A stretch of DNA of 64,000 bases from Neobacillus massiliamazoniensis (GCF_001048695.1 NZ_CVRB01000004.1:434001-498000); one strand, 5' to 3'. Numbered from the stretch's first letter, positions 53,012-63,135 are shown. Notes: generated by a model not told the origin, from the sequence alone. Program-made: numbers and translations.

Positions 53012-53785
53012 ATGAATATTTTCAAACAATTTTTTAAAAGTATTTATTCTCCAAAAGATATGGCCTTATTTCGTTTCCAAGGTATTGGAAAAACAATTCT
53101 TTATGTGTTTTTCTTAACACTCGTTTCCATTTTGCCATCAATTATTTACTTAACTACCTCTATCTCAACTGGTATTAATACGGCAAAAGAGGTTATGAAA
53201 AATGAAATTCCTTCCTTTTCTATTGAAAACGGCGTACTAAATTCAGAATCAAAAGTACCTGTAACCGTAAAAAAGGATCAATTTACTATTTTTCTTGATT
53301 CCACTGGTGCGGTATCGGAAAAAGAAGTTCAAAAAGAAGGAAATGCCTTTGCATTATTGAAGAATGAATTTGTTTTTGCTGCGGGAGGTAACATTCAAAC
53401 ATATCCTTATTCCATGTTAAAAGGGAATCAGCTTACAAACAAAGAGATTCTACAATACATTGATAATATAGATAGTATGAAAGTCATCATTCTCCCAGTG
53501 TTATCGATTCTAATTTTTTTATTTTCCAGTGCCGCAAGCTTTATCAAAGTAACCTTATTAGCAGTGGTGGGTCTCCTACTAAGAAACCTATTGGGCAGAA
53601 AACTTCATTACGGTCATCTCTGGAGATTGTCTGCCTACAGCATAACATTGCCAACCGTGTTTTTTACGATCATGGCTGCTCTCAAAACCGCTGTTCCAAA
53701 CAGCTTCCTTATCAACTGGTCTGTAACAATCATCGTACTGTGCCTGTGTATAAACGAAATACCGAAGCCGAAAAAAGCTTTGTAA
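53012..53785 (+). CDS. yqgB: DUF1189 membrane protein YqgB
   Basis: A 257-residue membrane protein of the DUF1189 family, with an N-terminal segment (about 29-52), a 100-residue extracytoplasmic domain, and three or four C-terminal segments (about 155-250). The N-terminal motif FFKSIYSPKDMALFRFQGIGKTILYVF is typical. Function unknown. ATG 53012 lies after AAGGGTGG. Terminator directly after the stop. Confidence 0.86.
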   Translation: MNIFKQFFKSIYSPKDMALFRFQGIGKTILYVFFLTLVSILPSIIYLTTSISTGINTAKEVMKNEIPSFSIENGVLNSESKVPVTVKKDQFTIFLDSTGAVSEKEVQKEGNAFALLKNEFVFAAGGNIQTYPYSMLKGNQLTNKEILQYIDNIDSMKVIILPVLSILIFLFSSAASFIKVTLLAVVGLLLRNLLGRKLHYGHLWRLSAYSITLPTVFFTIMAALKTAVPNSFLINWSVTIIVLCLCINEIPKPKKAL

Positions 53786-53787
53786 AG

Positions 53788-53810
53788 ACGCACTTTTGTG
53801 CGTTTTTTTT
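53788..53810 (+). terminator. Terminator of yqgB
   Basis: ACGCAC-TTTT-GTGCGT and T8. Confidence 0.85.
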
Positions 53811-53883
53811 ATTTATAAGTTCTATAAAAAGGTGGACAAGCATACGAATATACAAACTTTCCGATGATGGAGGTCTGGTCCGA

Positions 53884-54213
53884 ATGAAAGGATTGTTTGG
53901 TGTTCTGCTCGTCATTCTAATTGTTTATGCGATATATATTGATTTAACTGTTGGCACATTGCCAAATACTAATAAAACAAATTTGGAAGCTGAACCTACG
54001 TCAGCCGTTGTTAAGCAAGTGAACAAAAATATGCCAGTGTTTGAAGAAAAGGTAAAACCTGGCGATACTGTCATTTCAATTGTAGAACATCATATCAATA
54101 AACCCCTTCCTGTTTCTATTACCGATTTAATCGACGATTTTCGAAAATTAAACCCTGGAGAGAACCCTGAAAAAATCCAAATTGGGGTAACTTATCAGTT
54201 TCCTGATTACTAA
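53884..54213 (+). CDS. yqfZ: LysM-like membrane-anchored protein YqfZ
   Basis: A 109-residue protein with an N-terminal anchor (4-20) and a C-terminal LysM-like region (VKPGDTVISIVEHHI...KLNPGENPEKIQIGVTYQFP). It should sit on the outer face of the membrane. A TGGAGG site precedes ATG 53884; the open frame back to 53740 overlaps the yqgB gene in another frame and is not used. Its TAA stop is directly followed by repeat B4 in the same direction. Function unknown. Confidence 0.82.
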   Translation: MKGLFGVLLVILIVYAIYIDLTVGTLPNTNKTNLEAEPTSAVVKQVNKNMPVFEEKVKPGDTVISIVEHHINKPLPVSITDLIDDFRKLNPGENPEKIQIGVTYQFPDY

Positions 54214-54410
54214 GAAAAGCGGAAGCGCCTCGCTCAGCCCCGATATAGGGAGACTTGGCACTGGTAAGTGCCTTAGTCTCCCTTAATACGCACAGAAGGC
54301 GTTAGCCTTCTGTAGCCAAGCATAAGACGAGCCGTCATGAAGGTTGCTTTTTAACCTTCATGACGGATTGGCTTATGACCTCGAGGGGCTAGGCGCTGGA
54401 GCTGGACAGT
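54214..54410 (+). repeat. Family B modular repeat, copy B4, starting at the yqfZ stop codon
   Basis: The sequence GAAAAGCGGAAGCGCC begins at the base after the yqfZ TAA. Modules: ATATAGGGAGACTTGGCACT block, the AACCTTCATGACGG hairpin, and the end GGGGCTAGGCGCTGGAGCTG. It lacks the CGAAAAACTCACG module of B1-B3. Confidence 0.88.
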
Positions 54411-54530
54411 ATCCGAATTAATATACTTTCTTCCTTATCCTTGTCAAAATTAGTAATGGACTGATAAAATAATCATGTTGAAATGATTTGATCAATTATT
54501 CGAATTCCATTTTAAAGGAGCGAATTCCAC

Positions 54531-55640
54531 GTGAGTGAAATAATACATCGTACAAAAACCCGACCGGTTAAAGTTGGGAATTTAACGATTGGCGGAAGCA
54601 ATGAGTTATTTATCCAAAGTATGACAACAACAAAAACCCATGATGTTGAGGCAACTGTTGCAGAAATAAAACGTCTCGAAGAGGCTGGGTGTCAAATTGT
54701 TCGTGTGGCGTGTCCAGACGAACGTGCAGCCAATGCGATTGCAGAAATTAAAAAGAGAATCAGTATTCCTCTTGTTGTTGATATTCACTTTGATTATAAA
54801 TTGGCACTTAAAGCGATTGAAGGCGGTGCAGATAAAATCCGCATCAATCCGGGTAATATTGGGAAACGCGAAAAGGTGGAAGCTGTTGTAAAAGCAGCGA
54901 AAGAGCGCGGTATTCCGATTCGAATCGGTGTAAACGCAGGATCCCTTGAAAAGAAGATTTTAGATAAATATGGGTATCCAACTGCAGACGGTATGGTTGA
55001 AAGTGCACTTTATCATATAAAAATTCTCGAAGAATTAGATTTTCACGATATTATTGTTTCCATGAAGGCTTCTGATGTAAATTTAGCAATTGAAGCTTAC
55101 GAAAAAGCTGCAAGAGCTTTTGATTATCCTCTTCATTTAGGGATTACCGAATCTGGAACGCTTTTTTCTGGCACAATCAAAAGTTCAGCCGGTTTAGGAA
55201 CCATCCTTAGCAAAGGAATTGGCAATACTCTTCGGGTTTCGTTAAGTGCAGACCCTGTCGAAGAAGTAAAGGTTGCGAGAGAGCTTTTAAAAGTTTTCGG
55301 TTTATCTTCAAATGCCGCTACATTAATTTCTTGTCCAACATGTGGCAGAATCGAAATCGACCTAATCAGCATTGCTAATGAAATTGAAGAATACTTACAA
55401 AACGTAAAAGCACCTATCAAGGTTTCAGTGCTAGGCTGTGCTGTAAATGGACCTGGAGAGGCAAGAGAAGCTGATATTGGCATTGCTGGGGCACGTGGAG
55501 AAGGCTTATTATTCCGCAAGGGTGAGATTGTTCGAAAAGTACCGGAAGCGCAAATGGTGGAAGAATTGAAGAAAGAAATTGACCAAATTGCAGAGGAGTA
55601 CTATCAGAAAAAAGCTGCTGAAGAAGTCAAAAATTCATAA
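54531..55640 (+). CDS. ispG: 4-hydroxy-3-methylbut-2-enyl diphosphate synthase
   Basis: IspG converts MEcPP to HMBPP in the non-mevalonate isoprenoid pathway using a [4Fe-4S] cluster; its product is used by IspH at the end of this window. The 369-residue enzyme has the TIM-barrel start [26 protein letters not shown] split motif and the cluster ligands in [12 protein letters not shown] and [10 protein letters not shown]. The start is GTG 54531 with AAAGGAG eleven bases upstream. It reads toward the C2 hairpin repeat, which should end its transcript. Confidence 0.96.
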   Translation: MSEIIHRTKTRPVKVGNLTIGGSNELFIQSMTTTKTHDVEATVAEIKRLEEAGCQIVRVACPDERAANAIAEIKKRISIPLVVDIHFDYKLALKAIEGGADKIRINPGNIGKREKVEAVVKAAKERGIPIRIGVNAGSLEKKILDKYGYPTADGMVESALYHIKILEELDFHDIIVSMKASDVNLAIEAYEKAARAFDYPLHLGITESGTLFSGTIKSSAGLGTILSKGIGNTLRVSLSADPVEEVKVARELLKVFGLSSNAATLISCPTCGRIEIDLISIANEIEEYLQNVKAPIKVSVLGCAVNGPGEAREADIGIAGARGEGLLFRKGEIVRKVPEAQMVEELKKEIDQIAEEYYQKKAAEEVKNS

Positions 55641-55677
55641 AAATGTTTAAGTTCACTAATCGATAAAAAACTTTGAA

Positions 55678-55808
55678 GAAGAGGATGTCCAAAAGTGTCT
55701 GACCTCCCGCTTTACACCCAATATATAGCTGCTTTTCAAGCAAAGTTCAGTTATATATTGTAGGTTAAGGGGTATGGCACTTTGTTTTCGGATATCCTCT
55801 TCGTTTTT
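55678..55808. repeat. Family C hairpin repeat C2
   Basis: A long interrupted palindrome between convergent ispG and yqfX: AGAGGATGTCCAAAAGTG faces CACTTTGTTTTCGGATATCCTCT; inside, CAATATATAGCTG faces CAGTTATATATTG. Outer GAAGAGGAT..ATCCTCTTCG plus T5 acts as a terminator. Confidence 0.8.
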
Positions 55809-55820
55809 GCCCCTATTTAT

Positions 55821-56192
55821 TTAAAAGAATGGCAGGATAAAGATGCCAATAATGAGTGAAACGACTCCAATGCCAATTGCCCAAGCTCCGAGCCCTGTTG
55901 CTCCTCGGCCACGAGCAATAAATCCAAGGACAATCCCTACTATACCAAATATTACTGGCCATACAAACAGAGATAATATGGAGATCGCTAAAGCAACATA
56001 GCCAATTCCCGTCCCACCAGTTGCTGCTAAGTCATCATGTTCTCGAGCAGGTTCTCTTTCTCGAACGGGTGAAACTGGCGCTGCAATTTCAGCAGACGTT
56101 TCTTCCCTATAGTCAGAAGGGTCATTTGGGATGTCATCGTCAAAATATGCACTTTGGCGATCATCACGTAACTCTTTGTCTTTTTCTTCCAT
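55821..56192 (-). CDS. yqfX: DUF4190 membrane protein YqfX
   Basis: A 123-residue protein with an acidic, arginine-rich N-terminus (EREPAREHDD) and two C-terminal membrane segments (about 60-85 and 95-120) carrying the GLGAWAIGIGVVSLIIG repeat typical of DUF4190. The function is unknown. It is convergent with ispG and divergent from yqfW; the region 56193-56371 between the divergent genes shows nothing beyond promoter-like AT-rich sequence. Confidence 0.85.
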   Translation of the reverse strand: MEEKDKELRDDRQSAYFDDDIPNDPSDYREETSAEIAAPVSPVREREPAREHDDLAATGGTGIGYVALAISILSLFVWPVIFGIVGIVLGFIARGRGATGLGAWAIGIGVVSLIIGIFILPFF

Positions 56193-56371
56193 CTCGATCC
56201 CTCTCTTTCAGTTTATAGGAGCATTTATTATTGTTTACCTTTAACTTCTTTTTACTATGTTAATGTTTGTCTAAAATACCGATAAGTTTTCCAATAAAAT
56301 ATTTCTTTAGAGAATTCCTTCCCTTTGGTAAAATAAAAAAGTACATTATTTGCAGTATGAAGGTGACATCA

Positions 56372-56935
56372 ATGGGAAAGAGATTTGGAATTGATATTGA
56401 TGGGACGGTAACAAGCCCAGCAGCATTATTACCCTTTATTAACAAAGCCTTTAAGATGAATATCACGTTAGAGGATGTAAAAGAATATGATTTGAATGCT
56501 GTTGTAAATGTTCCGGAACAAGAATTTTCGAAATGGTTTATAGAAAATGAACCCATTATTTATGAAAAATCCCCTCTTGCAGATGGGGTTGAGAATGCAC
56601 TGAATATTTGGAAAAATGAGCATGAATTATTTTTTATCAGCGCCAGACCATCCTATTTACTTGAGAACACTAAAAAATGGTTCACTCAAAAAGGGTTGAG
56701 CTTTCATCATATTGATTTAATTGGATCACACTACAAGATAGATGCAGCAAAAAAATATAAGCTAGACATCTTTTTTGAAGATAAACATGATAATGCTGTT
56801 ATGATTCATGAAGAATGCAAGATCCCTGTTATTTTATTCAATACCCCATATAATCAAGAACCCATTCCTAATGGAGTCATCCGTGTTGACACTTGGAAGC
56901 AGGCATACGATTGGGTGGACAGATGGCTAAAATAA
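56372..56935 (+). CDS. yqfW: HAD-superfamily 5'-nucleotidase-like protein YqfW
   Basis: A 187-residue HAD hydrolase (NT5C/YqfW type). The nucleophile motif FGIDIDGTVTSP, motif II FISARPSYL and motif III/IV IFFEDKHDNAV are visible. Substrate probably a nucleotide monophosphate, but this is inference. ATG 56372 has AAGGTGA at good spacing; an in-frame ATG at 56357 is possible. It is followed by a strong terminator. Confidence 0.83.
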   Translation: MGKRFGIDIDGTVTSPAALLPFINKAFKMNITLEDVKEYDLNAVVNVPEQEFSKWFIENEPIIYEKSPLADGVENALNIWKNEHELFFISARPSYLLENTKKWFTQKGLSFHHIDLIGSHYKIDAAKKYKLDIFFEDKHDNAVMIHEECKIPVILFNTPYNQEPIPNGVIRVDTWKQAYDWVDRWLK

Positions 56936-56999
56936 TAATAACAAGCAATGCAGAAACTGGATAAATCAAGAGCACTCACAGAGTAAAGTGAATAAATAT

Positions 57000-57027
57000 A
57001 AAAAAGCTTGGAAATCCAAGCTTTTTT
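57000..57027 (+). terminator. Terminator of yqfW
   Basis: AAAAAGCTTGGA-AAT-CCAAGCTTTTTT; repeat B5 begins at its end. Confidence 0.88.
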
Positions 57028-57301
57028 GAGCTCCAGCGCCTAGCCCCTCGAAATCATAAGACAATAAATATTTTACATATTAATTAATTCTTGCTCCTGT
57101 GGCAAAGCATAATCGGAGAAGTTTATGTTCACCTCGTCGCATGCCTGCAAAGATGACTATTCAATTATGTTGGCATCCTGCCAGATTGTCTTATGCTTGG
57201 TACAGAAGGCTAACGCCTTCTGTGCGCATTAAGGGAGACTAAGGCACTTACAAGTGCCAAGTCTCCCTATATCGGGGCTAACCAAGGCGCTTGCGCTTTT
57301 C
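57028..57301 (-). repeat. Family B modular repeat, copy B5, starting at the zur stop codon
   Basis: On the minus strand GAAAAGCGCAAGCGCC begins at the base after the zur TAA; the other end is GAGGGGCTAGGCGCTGGAGC. It has the ATATAGGGAGACTTGGCACT block of B3/B4 and the ATTCTTGCTCCTG module of B1. This is the longest copy. Confidence 0.88.
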
Positions 57302-57715
57302 TTAATGCGAACATTCAGGACATCGGCCGTAAATTTCAAATTTATGCCCCGATATATCATATCCTTTTAAATCCTCATTCAAAACATTCATTGGACATGT
57401 CTCAATTTCTTTGGTTTTGCCGCAGTCCAGACAAATAAAATGATGATGATGCTGGTGGCGTGAGCACGTAAATCGAAAATGCTTTTCCCCGGATAACTCT
57501 GTCATTTCAAAAATTCCCATTTTAACAAAAAGTGAAAGATTACGATAAATGGTATCAAAACTCAAACCTGGGTAATCATCTTTTAGCTGATCTAAGACAT
57601 CCTTCGCTGTTAAATATTTATTACTATCAGCAAACAACTGGAGCATATCTTCTCTTTTGCCTGTTTGCTTAAAACCATTTTCCTTTAAATATTGAATGGC
57701 TTCATTAACATTCAC
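57302..57715 (-). CDS. zur: Zinc uptake regulator Zur (Fur family)
   Basis: A 137-residue Fur-family repressor. The N-terminal winged helix ([41 protein letters not shown]) is followed by the metal regions [25 protein letters not shown] and YGRCPECSH, with structural Cys4 zinc and a histidine-rich regulatory site. It starts at GTG 57715 after AGGAGGGG. It is the last gene of znuC-znuB-zur, and a Zur-like box upstream of znuC implies autoregulation. Its stop is followed directly by repeat B5. Confidence 0.92.
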   Translation of the reverse strand: MNVNEAIQYLKENGFKQTGKREDMLQLFADSNKYLTAKDVLDQLKDDYPGLSFDTIYRNLSLFVKMGIFEMTELSGEKHFRFTCSRHQHHHHFICLDCGKTKEIETCPMNVLNEDLKGYDISGHKFEIYGRCPECSH

Positions 57716-57729
57716 AAGAATCCCCCCTC

Positions 57730-58572
57730 CTAGTTCCGATCACTGACCATTATTTTTTTACAAAAAATAACAAGCCCTAAGATTACAACTGCGATCATTA
57801 CAATCGTTCCACCCGGAGCCAGGTTCAAATAATAAGCGGCGATAAGTCCACCTAAAACGGATATCTCGCCAAATAATATCGACAAAAAGATTGTCTGCTT
57901 AAAGCCTTTTGCAATCCGAATGCTAGCAGCGACAGGAAGTGTCATTAATGACGACACTAAAAGAATTCCCACGATTCTCATCGACGCAGCAATGACAAGA
58001 GCCACCATGATAATAAAAATAAAATGGATAGTTTTAGCTGGGATTCCGGATGCTTTTGCGTGCTCTTCGTCAAACGACAGTAAAAATAATTCTTTATATA
58101 ACATAATAATAGCAAAAATAACCACAATACTAATAATAAAAATGACCAATAAATCAGTGCGGCTAACAGCTGAAACACTTCCAAATAAGTAGCTGAATAA
58201 ATCGGTATTGAAACCATTAGCAAGGGAAATAAAAATAACCCCAAGGCCGATTCCACTCGACATAATAATCGGAATAGCTAATTCTTGATAATGTTTGTAT
58301 ACCCCTCTTAGCTTTTCAATAAATAATGAGCCCCCTACGGAGAATACCATCCCTAAATAGAGAGGATTTAACCCGCTTAATATGGGAAAGGATTTTTCTA
58401 AAAGCAGACTTGCTGCAATACCAGCGAGCGTAACATGACTTAACGCATCAGCGATTAATGACAATCTTCTTACAACAATAAAAACTCCTAATAATGGTGC
58501 AAGAATTCCAATCAAAATTCCTGTTAAGAAGGCATTTTGCAAAAATTCATAATGAAATAAACCGTGAATCAT
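57730..58572 (-). CDS. znuB: Zinc ABC transporter permease ZnuB-like
   Basis: A 280-residue ABC-3 family permease with eight or more membrane segments ([29 protein letters not shown] is the family start, with the conserved ADALSH). It imports zinc (or manganese) with the ATPase next to it; zinc is favoured because of zur in the same operon. It starts 17 bp after the ATPase gene. No solute-binding protein gene is present in the window. Confidence 0.9.
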   Translation of the reverse strand: MIHGLFHYEFLQNAFLTGILIGILAPLLGVFIVVRRLSLIADALSHVTLAGIAASLLLEKSFPILSGLNPLYLGMVFSVGGSLFIEKLRGVYKHYQELAIPIIMSSGIGLGVIFISLANGFNTDLFSYLFGSVSAVSRTDLLVIFIISIVVIFAIIMLYKELFLLSFDEEHAKASGIPAKTIHFIFIIMVALVIAASMRIVGILLVSSLMTLPVAASIRIAKGFKQTIFLSILFGEISVLGGLIAAYYLNLAPGGTIVMIAVVILGLVIFCKKIMVSDRN

Positions 58573-58589
58573 TTTATCGTGTCTCCCTG

Positions 58590-59351
58590 TTAATGGTGGT
58601 GATGGGAAAGTAAGTGAATCCCATGTCCATAAAAATCTTGTATACCTTCGGATGTAAGCTTTTCAAATTCTTGTGCTTCACCATGAAAAAACAAATGTTT
58701 ATTTAAACATGCTACATGAGTCACCTTATCAGAAACCGTGCCGATATCATGTGTGACCAAAAGTAGAGTAATCCCACGTTTTTTATTTAAATCCTCAAGC
58801 ATTTGATAGAAGGTACCGACATTCTCAGCATCCACCCCGACCGTAGGTTCATCGAGGATTAGCAGCTTTGAGTCGCTGACAAGGGCTCGGGCAATAAAGA
58901 CTCTTTGCTGCTGTCCTCCTGAAAGTTCACCAATATTTCGGTTGCTGAATTTCTCCATTCCTACAGCGGTAAGAGCATCCATCACTTTTTGTGAATGTTC
59001 TTTTTTAAAGAATTTAAACATCCCCACTTTTTTTGTTAAACCACTTAAAACTACTTCAAATACAGAAGCTGGAAAGCCTGTGTTAAAGGAATTGGCTTTC
59101 TGGGAAACGTAGCCGATTTTTTGCCAATCCTTAAATTTGCTTAATTCCTCGCCAAATAAATAAATTTCCCCTTTTTGAATCTTTAATAGTCCCAAAATAA
59201 GCTTTAAAAGTGTTGACTTACCTGAACCGTTTGGACCGACAATGGCTAAAAAAGAACCTTCGGGGATCGCAAGGTTGATTTGTTCAAGAACTGTATCCTT
59301 TTCATAACGATAGGAAAGCTGATTTATATCAATAATCGATTTTGCTGTCAT
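58590..59351 (-). CDS. znuC: Zinc ABC transporter ATPase ZnuC-like
   Basis: A 253-residue ABC ATPase: Walker A GPNGSGKSTLLKLIL, signature [16 protein letters not shown], Walker B LLILDEPTVGVD, switch His VTHDIG. It ends with a histidine tail (HGIHLLSHHHH), common in zinc transporters of the family. It is the first gene of the operon and stands behind a candidate Zur box. AAAGGTG precedes the ATG. Confidence 0.91.
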   Translation of the reverse strand: MTAKSIIDINQLSYRYEKDTVLEQINLAIPEGSFLAIVGPNGSGKSTLLKLILGLLKIQKGEIYLFGEELSKFKDWQKIGYVSQKANSFNTGFPASVFEVVLSGLTKKVGMFKFFKKEHSQKVMDALTAVGMEKFSNRNIGELSGGQQQRVFIARALVSDSKLLILDEPTVGVDAENVGTFYQMLEDLNKKRGITLLLVTHDIGTVSDKVTHVACLNKHLFFHGEAQEFEKLTSEGIQDFYGHGIHLLSHHHH

Positions 59352-59370
59352 TTTATTTCACCTTTAATTT

Positions 59371-59385
59371 TAAGAATCATTACGA
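59371..59385 (-). promoter_or_regulatory. Candidate Zur box before znuC
   Basis: TAAGAATCATTACGA: the right half ATTACGA and the central base match the 7-1-7 Zur palindrome TCGTAAT-N-ATTACGA; the left half agrees at four of seven bases. It lies 20 bp upstream of the znuC start. Confidence 0.6.
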
Positions 59386-59518
59386 TTTAACTTCAAGTAG
59401 TATACAATAGGACAGTATGATTGTAAAGTTTCACTTACGAGCGCTGTCAAATATTTCTTTGAACAGAATCAATGAGTCACAATCCTTATTTTTTTTCATA
59501 CCTTATCATGGAGGAGTG

Positions 59519-59779
59519 ATGAGGGTGAAGATTTTTGAAAGCATCATTAATCATAAGATGAACACCATTACAGCAGAAGAATTGTTAAAGTATGCAGACC
59601 AATTTAATATCGTGATAAATCGTTCGCAGGCTCGGAAAATTGCCGAATACTTAAGAGGTAAAAATATTAATATTTTTGACGATGCCCAGAGGGCTTCCTT
59701 AATTAAAGAAATCGCCAAAGCAGCAGGCCCGGAAACGGCACGTGAAGTGAATAAACTATTCAAGGAACTAACAACATAA
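59519..59779 (+). CDS. yqfT: DUF2624 protein YqfT
   Basis: An 86-residue, helical protein (MRVKIFESIINHKMNTITAEELLKYADQFN cut: helix pair followed by SQARKIAEYLRGK) of the DUF2624/YqfT family; unknown function. GGAGG precedes ATG 59519; the longer frame back to 59417 is unsupported. Its stop codon lies inside the first arm of the bidirectional terminator shared with nfo. Confidence 0.84.
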   Translation: MRVKIFESIINHKMNTITAEELLKYADQFNIVINRSQARKIAEYLRGKNINIFDDAQRASLIKEIAKAAGPETAREVNKLFKELTT

Positions 59780-59819
59780 CAACAAAAAGCTATGCGAGTG
59801 CATAGCTTTTTGTTGTTAT
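59776..59819. terminator. Bidirectional terminator with a 20-bp perfect stem
   Basis: A 20-bp arm at 59776-59795 (ends AAAAAGCTATGC) and its exact complement at 59800-59819, loop GAGT. The stop codons of both yqfT and nfo lie inside the arms. Confidence 0.93.
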
Positions 59820-60709
59820 GATTGCATGATTTTATCTAAGAGATCTGCATCAAATATTTGATTGCGCAGCATTTCAATCTCATGCTTATATGGGGGCTTT
59901 TTATTGTTCTTGTCTTCACCAACAAATGGAGTTTCTAATATTTTCGGTACATCTGTCAGCTGTGGATGATGGACAATATAATTTAGTGCTTTAAAGCCAA
60001 TATGACCAAATCCAATATTTTCATGGCGGTCTTTTCTCATTCCCACAGCATTTTTACTGTCATTAATGTGTAGGACTTTAAGACGGTCTAAGCCAATGAT
60101 CTTATCAAAATCATTTAAAACGACATCGAAATCGTCAATTATATTATATCCGGCATCGTGAGTATGACAGGTATCAAAACAAACAGACAATTTATCATTA
60201 TAATTTACCCCATCTATAATCATCGCAAGCTCTTCAAATGATTTGCCACACTCCGAGCCCTTGCCCGCCATCGTTTCCAAAGCGATTTGCACTTTCTCTT
60301 TTCCTGTTAAAACTTCATTTAAGCCTTCGACAATTTTCTTGATCCCTGCTTCTGTACCAGCATTCACATGTGCACCTGGATGAAGAACAATTTGTCTTGC
60401 CCCGATTGCTTCTGTCCGTTCAATCTCAGAGCGCAGGAATCTTACACCTAAATCAAACGTATCGGGATTAATTGTATTTCCAATATTAATAATATACGGG
60501 GCATGAACGACAATTTCAGTAATACCATTCTCCTCCATATGCCTTCTTCCCGCTTCAATATTTAACTCTTCTATTTTTTTCCTTCTTGTGTTTTGCGGTG
60601 CCCCAGTATAAATCATAAAGGTATTGGCACCGTAGGAAACAGCTTCTTCGCTCGCAGCAAGCAACATATTCTTCCCGCTCATCGAAACGTGTGAGCCAAT
60701 TTTTAACAT
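59816..60709 (-). CDS. nfo: Endonuclease IV
   Basis: A 297-residue AP endonuclease for base excision repair. The TIM-barrel zinc ligands are in [68 protein letters not shown] split motifs and LETPF. Length is typical. In B. subtilis it is the sporulation-expressed nfo (yqfS). It lies 22 bp downstream of cshB and is probably read with it. Confidence 0.95.
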   Translation of the reverse strand: MLKIGSHVSMSGKNMLLAASEEAVSYGANTFMIYTGAPQNTRRKKIEELNIEAGRRHMEENGITEIVVHAPYIINIGNTINPDTFDLGVRFLRSEIERTEAIGARQIVLHPGAHVNAGTEAGIKKIVEGLNEVLTGKEKVQIALETMAGKGSECGKSFEELAMIIDGVNYNDKLSVCFDTCHTHDAGYNIIDDFDVVLNDFDKIIGLDRLKVLHINDSKNAVGMRKDRHENIGFGHIGFKALNYIVHHPQLTDVPKILETPFVGEDKNNKKPPYKHEIEMLRNQIFDADLLDKIMQS

Positions 60710-60731
60710 ACCTTCTCTCCCCTTTTTCCTA

Positions 60732-62051
60732 TTATTTCTTTTTGTTATTTAATCTTCTTTCTCGTTTTTTTATTTTGTCCATTTCCCACTGCATTTTCTT
60801 TTTATAGCCCGGTTTTACCTTCGTTGGCCTTTTTACCATTGATTTCGCTTTTTTTACTGAAACTTCGTCTTCAGGTTTAACCCGAGTCTTTCTACGATTT
60901 CGTTCATCAATTACAATAAATTCACCATTTTTTATATCGACATTTTTAAATTGTATACCCATTTTTTCAATACGATTTAATGCATCTTCATCCGAAATGT
61001 CATAAATGGTAAGTGCGATTCCAAAATTTCCTGCTCTAGCCGTTCTGCCAACACGATGAATATAGAAGTCTAAATCAGTGGGAAGCTCATAATTAATGAC
61101 ATGGCTTACCCCTTCGATATCAATTCCTCTTGAAGCAAGGTCTGTTGCAACAATGTATTGATAATCCAAGTCTTGAATTTGCTTCATCATTTTTTTTCGT
61201 TCACGTGGGTTTAGATCACCATGAACTCTTCCTACTTTTAAGCCCTTTTCGGTTAAATAATATGCAAGGTCTTCCGCCATTTTTTTTGTATTTGTAAACA
61301 CAATAGCTAAATAGGGATTGTAGGTTAGCAGGGCATCGTAAACAAGTTCCTTTTTATTGCGATGTCTCGATGGTAAGAGATAATGCTGCAAGTTTTCCGG
61401 AGCAACACGTTTAGATTCAATCTGCACAACTTTAGGGTTTTCCATATATTTTTTTAGGAAAGGTTTTAATTTTTCAGGGATAGTTGCGGAAAAAACGAAT
61501 ATTTTTAGGTTTTCAGGCATTTTCCCTGCCACTTTATCGACATCCTCAATAAAACCCATATCGAGCATCATATCGGCCTCATCGACGACAAGAATTTGGG
61601 CTGTATGAACAAATAATGCCTGTTCATTCACAAGATCCTTGATTCTGCCAGGAGTACCGACAACAATTTGCGGCTGTACCTTTAATTTTTCGATCGTGCG
61701 CTGCTTGTCCGTTCCACCAATATAGCACTTGGCTAGAATAGATTTCTCTACATCGGAATGTTCAATTACCTTTAAAATTTGATGGTAAATTTGAGAAGCA
61801 AGCTCACGTGTTGGTGCGGTGATAACTGCCTGTACTTGTTTTAGATTCGGGTCGATCCTTTCCAGGATTGGCAAAACAAAGGCAAGCGTTTTTCCCGATC
61901 CCGTCTGGGACTGACCAATCGCACTTTCTCCTCTTAGTACTAATGGAATCATTCGTTCTTGAATTTCTGTCGGTTCAGTAAATCCGAATCCTTCAATAGC
62001 TTCTATTATAAAAGGCTGAAAATTAAAGCGGTTAAAGCGATTTTCTTTCAT
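60732..62051 (-). CDS. cshB: DEAD-box RNA helicase CshB
   Basis: A 439-residue DEAD-box helicase: Q motif ([16 protein letters not shown]), motif [12 protein letters not shown], Ia [64 protein letters not shown]. The C-terminus is a basic tail ([33 protein letters not shown]) that probably binds RNA. It acts in ribosome assembly and cold adaptation. ATG 62051 has AAGGAG seven bases upstream and is preferred over the start at 62072. Confidence 0.94.
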   Translation of the reverse strand: MKENRFNRFNFQPFIIEAIEGFGFTEPTEIQERMIPLVLRGESAIGQSQTGSGKTLAFVLPILERIDPNLKQVQAVITAPTRELASQIYHQILKVIEHSDVEKSILAKCYIGGTDKQRTIEKLKVQPQIVVGTPGRIKDLVNEQALFVHTAQILVVDEADMMLDMGFIEDVDKVAGKMPENLKIFVFSATIPEKLKPFLKKYMENPKVVQIESKRVAPENLQHYLLPSRHRNKKELVYDALLTYNPYLAIVFTNTKKMAEDLAYYLTEKGLKVGRVHGDLNPRERKKMMKQIQDLDYQYIVATDLASRGIDIEGVSHVINYELPTDLDFYIHRVGRTARAGNFGIALTIYDISDEDALNRIEKMGIQFKNVDIKNGEFIVIDERNRRKTRVKPEDEVSVKKAKSMVKRPTKVKPGYKKKMQWEMDKIKKRERRLNNKKK

Positions 62052-62421
62052 ATATAAACTCCTTGTATTCATAATCTGGTATTAGTTTAAATGTCTTTAA
62101 ATTTCCCCATCATGTAATTATAGTAAAGATTCACCTAAATCTCTAGCATTTATCCATATATTATCATCATTTACGTAAAACTACTCTTAACATAAGAAAA
62201 AAAGACAATCTTCTTGGTCAGGCCCGCGAGTCTAGACATGCCGGATTGAAGATATCTTTTTACCTCCATGTCAAATTGGTAAGTCAGATAGTACCGTTCA
62301 AGAAGTATAACTTGATTGGTTCCTTTCAAATTAAAACTTTGTCCTGTGCATTAGACCTAAACCAAAACGGGATAGATGCATACTTTAAATCATAAAGGAA
62401 AATAGAAAGGAGGCTAGGAGC
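62052..62421. other. Divergent intergenic region cshB/yqfQ, 370 bp
   Basis: No gene or known RNA motif is recognised here. It holds the promoters of two divergent genes. A GC-rich patch (GGTCAGGCCCGCGAGTCTAG, around 62217-62236) differs from the AT-rich surroundings but forms no clear structure. Confidence 0.4.
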
Positions 62422-63135
62422 ATGCAACCAAGACCAAGATTCCCCATGCAGGGGGGAATGGGGCAGGGAATGATGGGTCCTGGGCAGGGGCTATTCGGTG
62501 GAGGAAATCAAATGATGGGAGGGTCATCCGGTCCTTTTGGTGGTAGGAGTCCGATGATGGGAGGGTCATCCGGCCCTTTTGGTGGTAGAAGTCCGATGAT
62601 GGGTGGCCAGCAAATGGGTAGAGGTGGCGGTGGATTACTTTCTAGACTTTTAGGAGGAAGGGGAAATCCCGCAGGAGGTGCAGCAGGCGGACTTAGAGGG
62701 ATGCAGGGTATGCAGGGTATGCAGGGACTAGGAGCAGGTCGTGCGGCAACCGGCGGCGGGGGCGGAATTCTTCAGTCTATGAGTAACCCAAGTGGAATTA
62801 TGGGCTTTCTTAATAACACCCAACAGGTTTTAAAAACAGCACAATCCTTTGGACCCATAATCCAACAATATGGTCCACTGGTAAAAAATCTCCCTGCCAT
62901 GTGGAAATTATATCGTGGTTTAAAAAATGCACCGGATAGTTCGGAAGAGAAAACAGATGGAAAGGACGAAAAAAAGGAAGAAATTAAAGAGGAATCATCA
63001 TCCAGTATCGAATTGAACGATAGCAGAACAAATACTAAAAGAAAAACAACTAGGAAAATAAGCAATAAAAAGTCCATTCCAAGAACTCAGAATCAAAAAA
63101 AGAGAGGTTCTTCCGTTCCAAAATTATACATTTAA
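62422..63135 (+). CDS. yqfQ: YqfQ/VrrA family protein, Gly/Met-rich with tandem repeats
   Basis: A 237-residue protein with three parts: a Gly/Met/Gln-rich N-terminus (1-110), a conserved central region (GFLNNTQQVLKTAQSFGPIIQQYGPLVKNLPAMWKLYRGL cut) typical of the YqfQ/VrrA family, and a Lys/Ser/Glu-rich tail. A 42-bp repeat encoding MMGGSSGPFGGRSP is present twice and partly a third time (about 62513-62610), and a 9-bp unit (ATGCAGGGT) three to four times (62701-62728). The B. anthracis vrrA locus is a classic VNTR marker. Function unknown, possibly envelope or spore related. Confidence 0.86.
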   Translation: MQPRPRFPMQGGMGQGMMGPGQGLFGGGNQMMGGSSGPFGGRSPMMGGSSGPFGGRSPMMGGQQMGRGGGGLLSRLLGGRGNPAGGAAGGLRGMQGMQGMQGLGAGRAATGGGGGILQSMSNPSGIMGFLNNTQQVLKTAQSFGPIIQQYGPLVKNLPAMWKLYRGLKNAPDSSEEKTDGKDEKKEEIKEESSSSIELNDSRTNTKRKTTRKISNKKSIPRTQNQKKRGSSVPKLYI

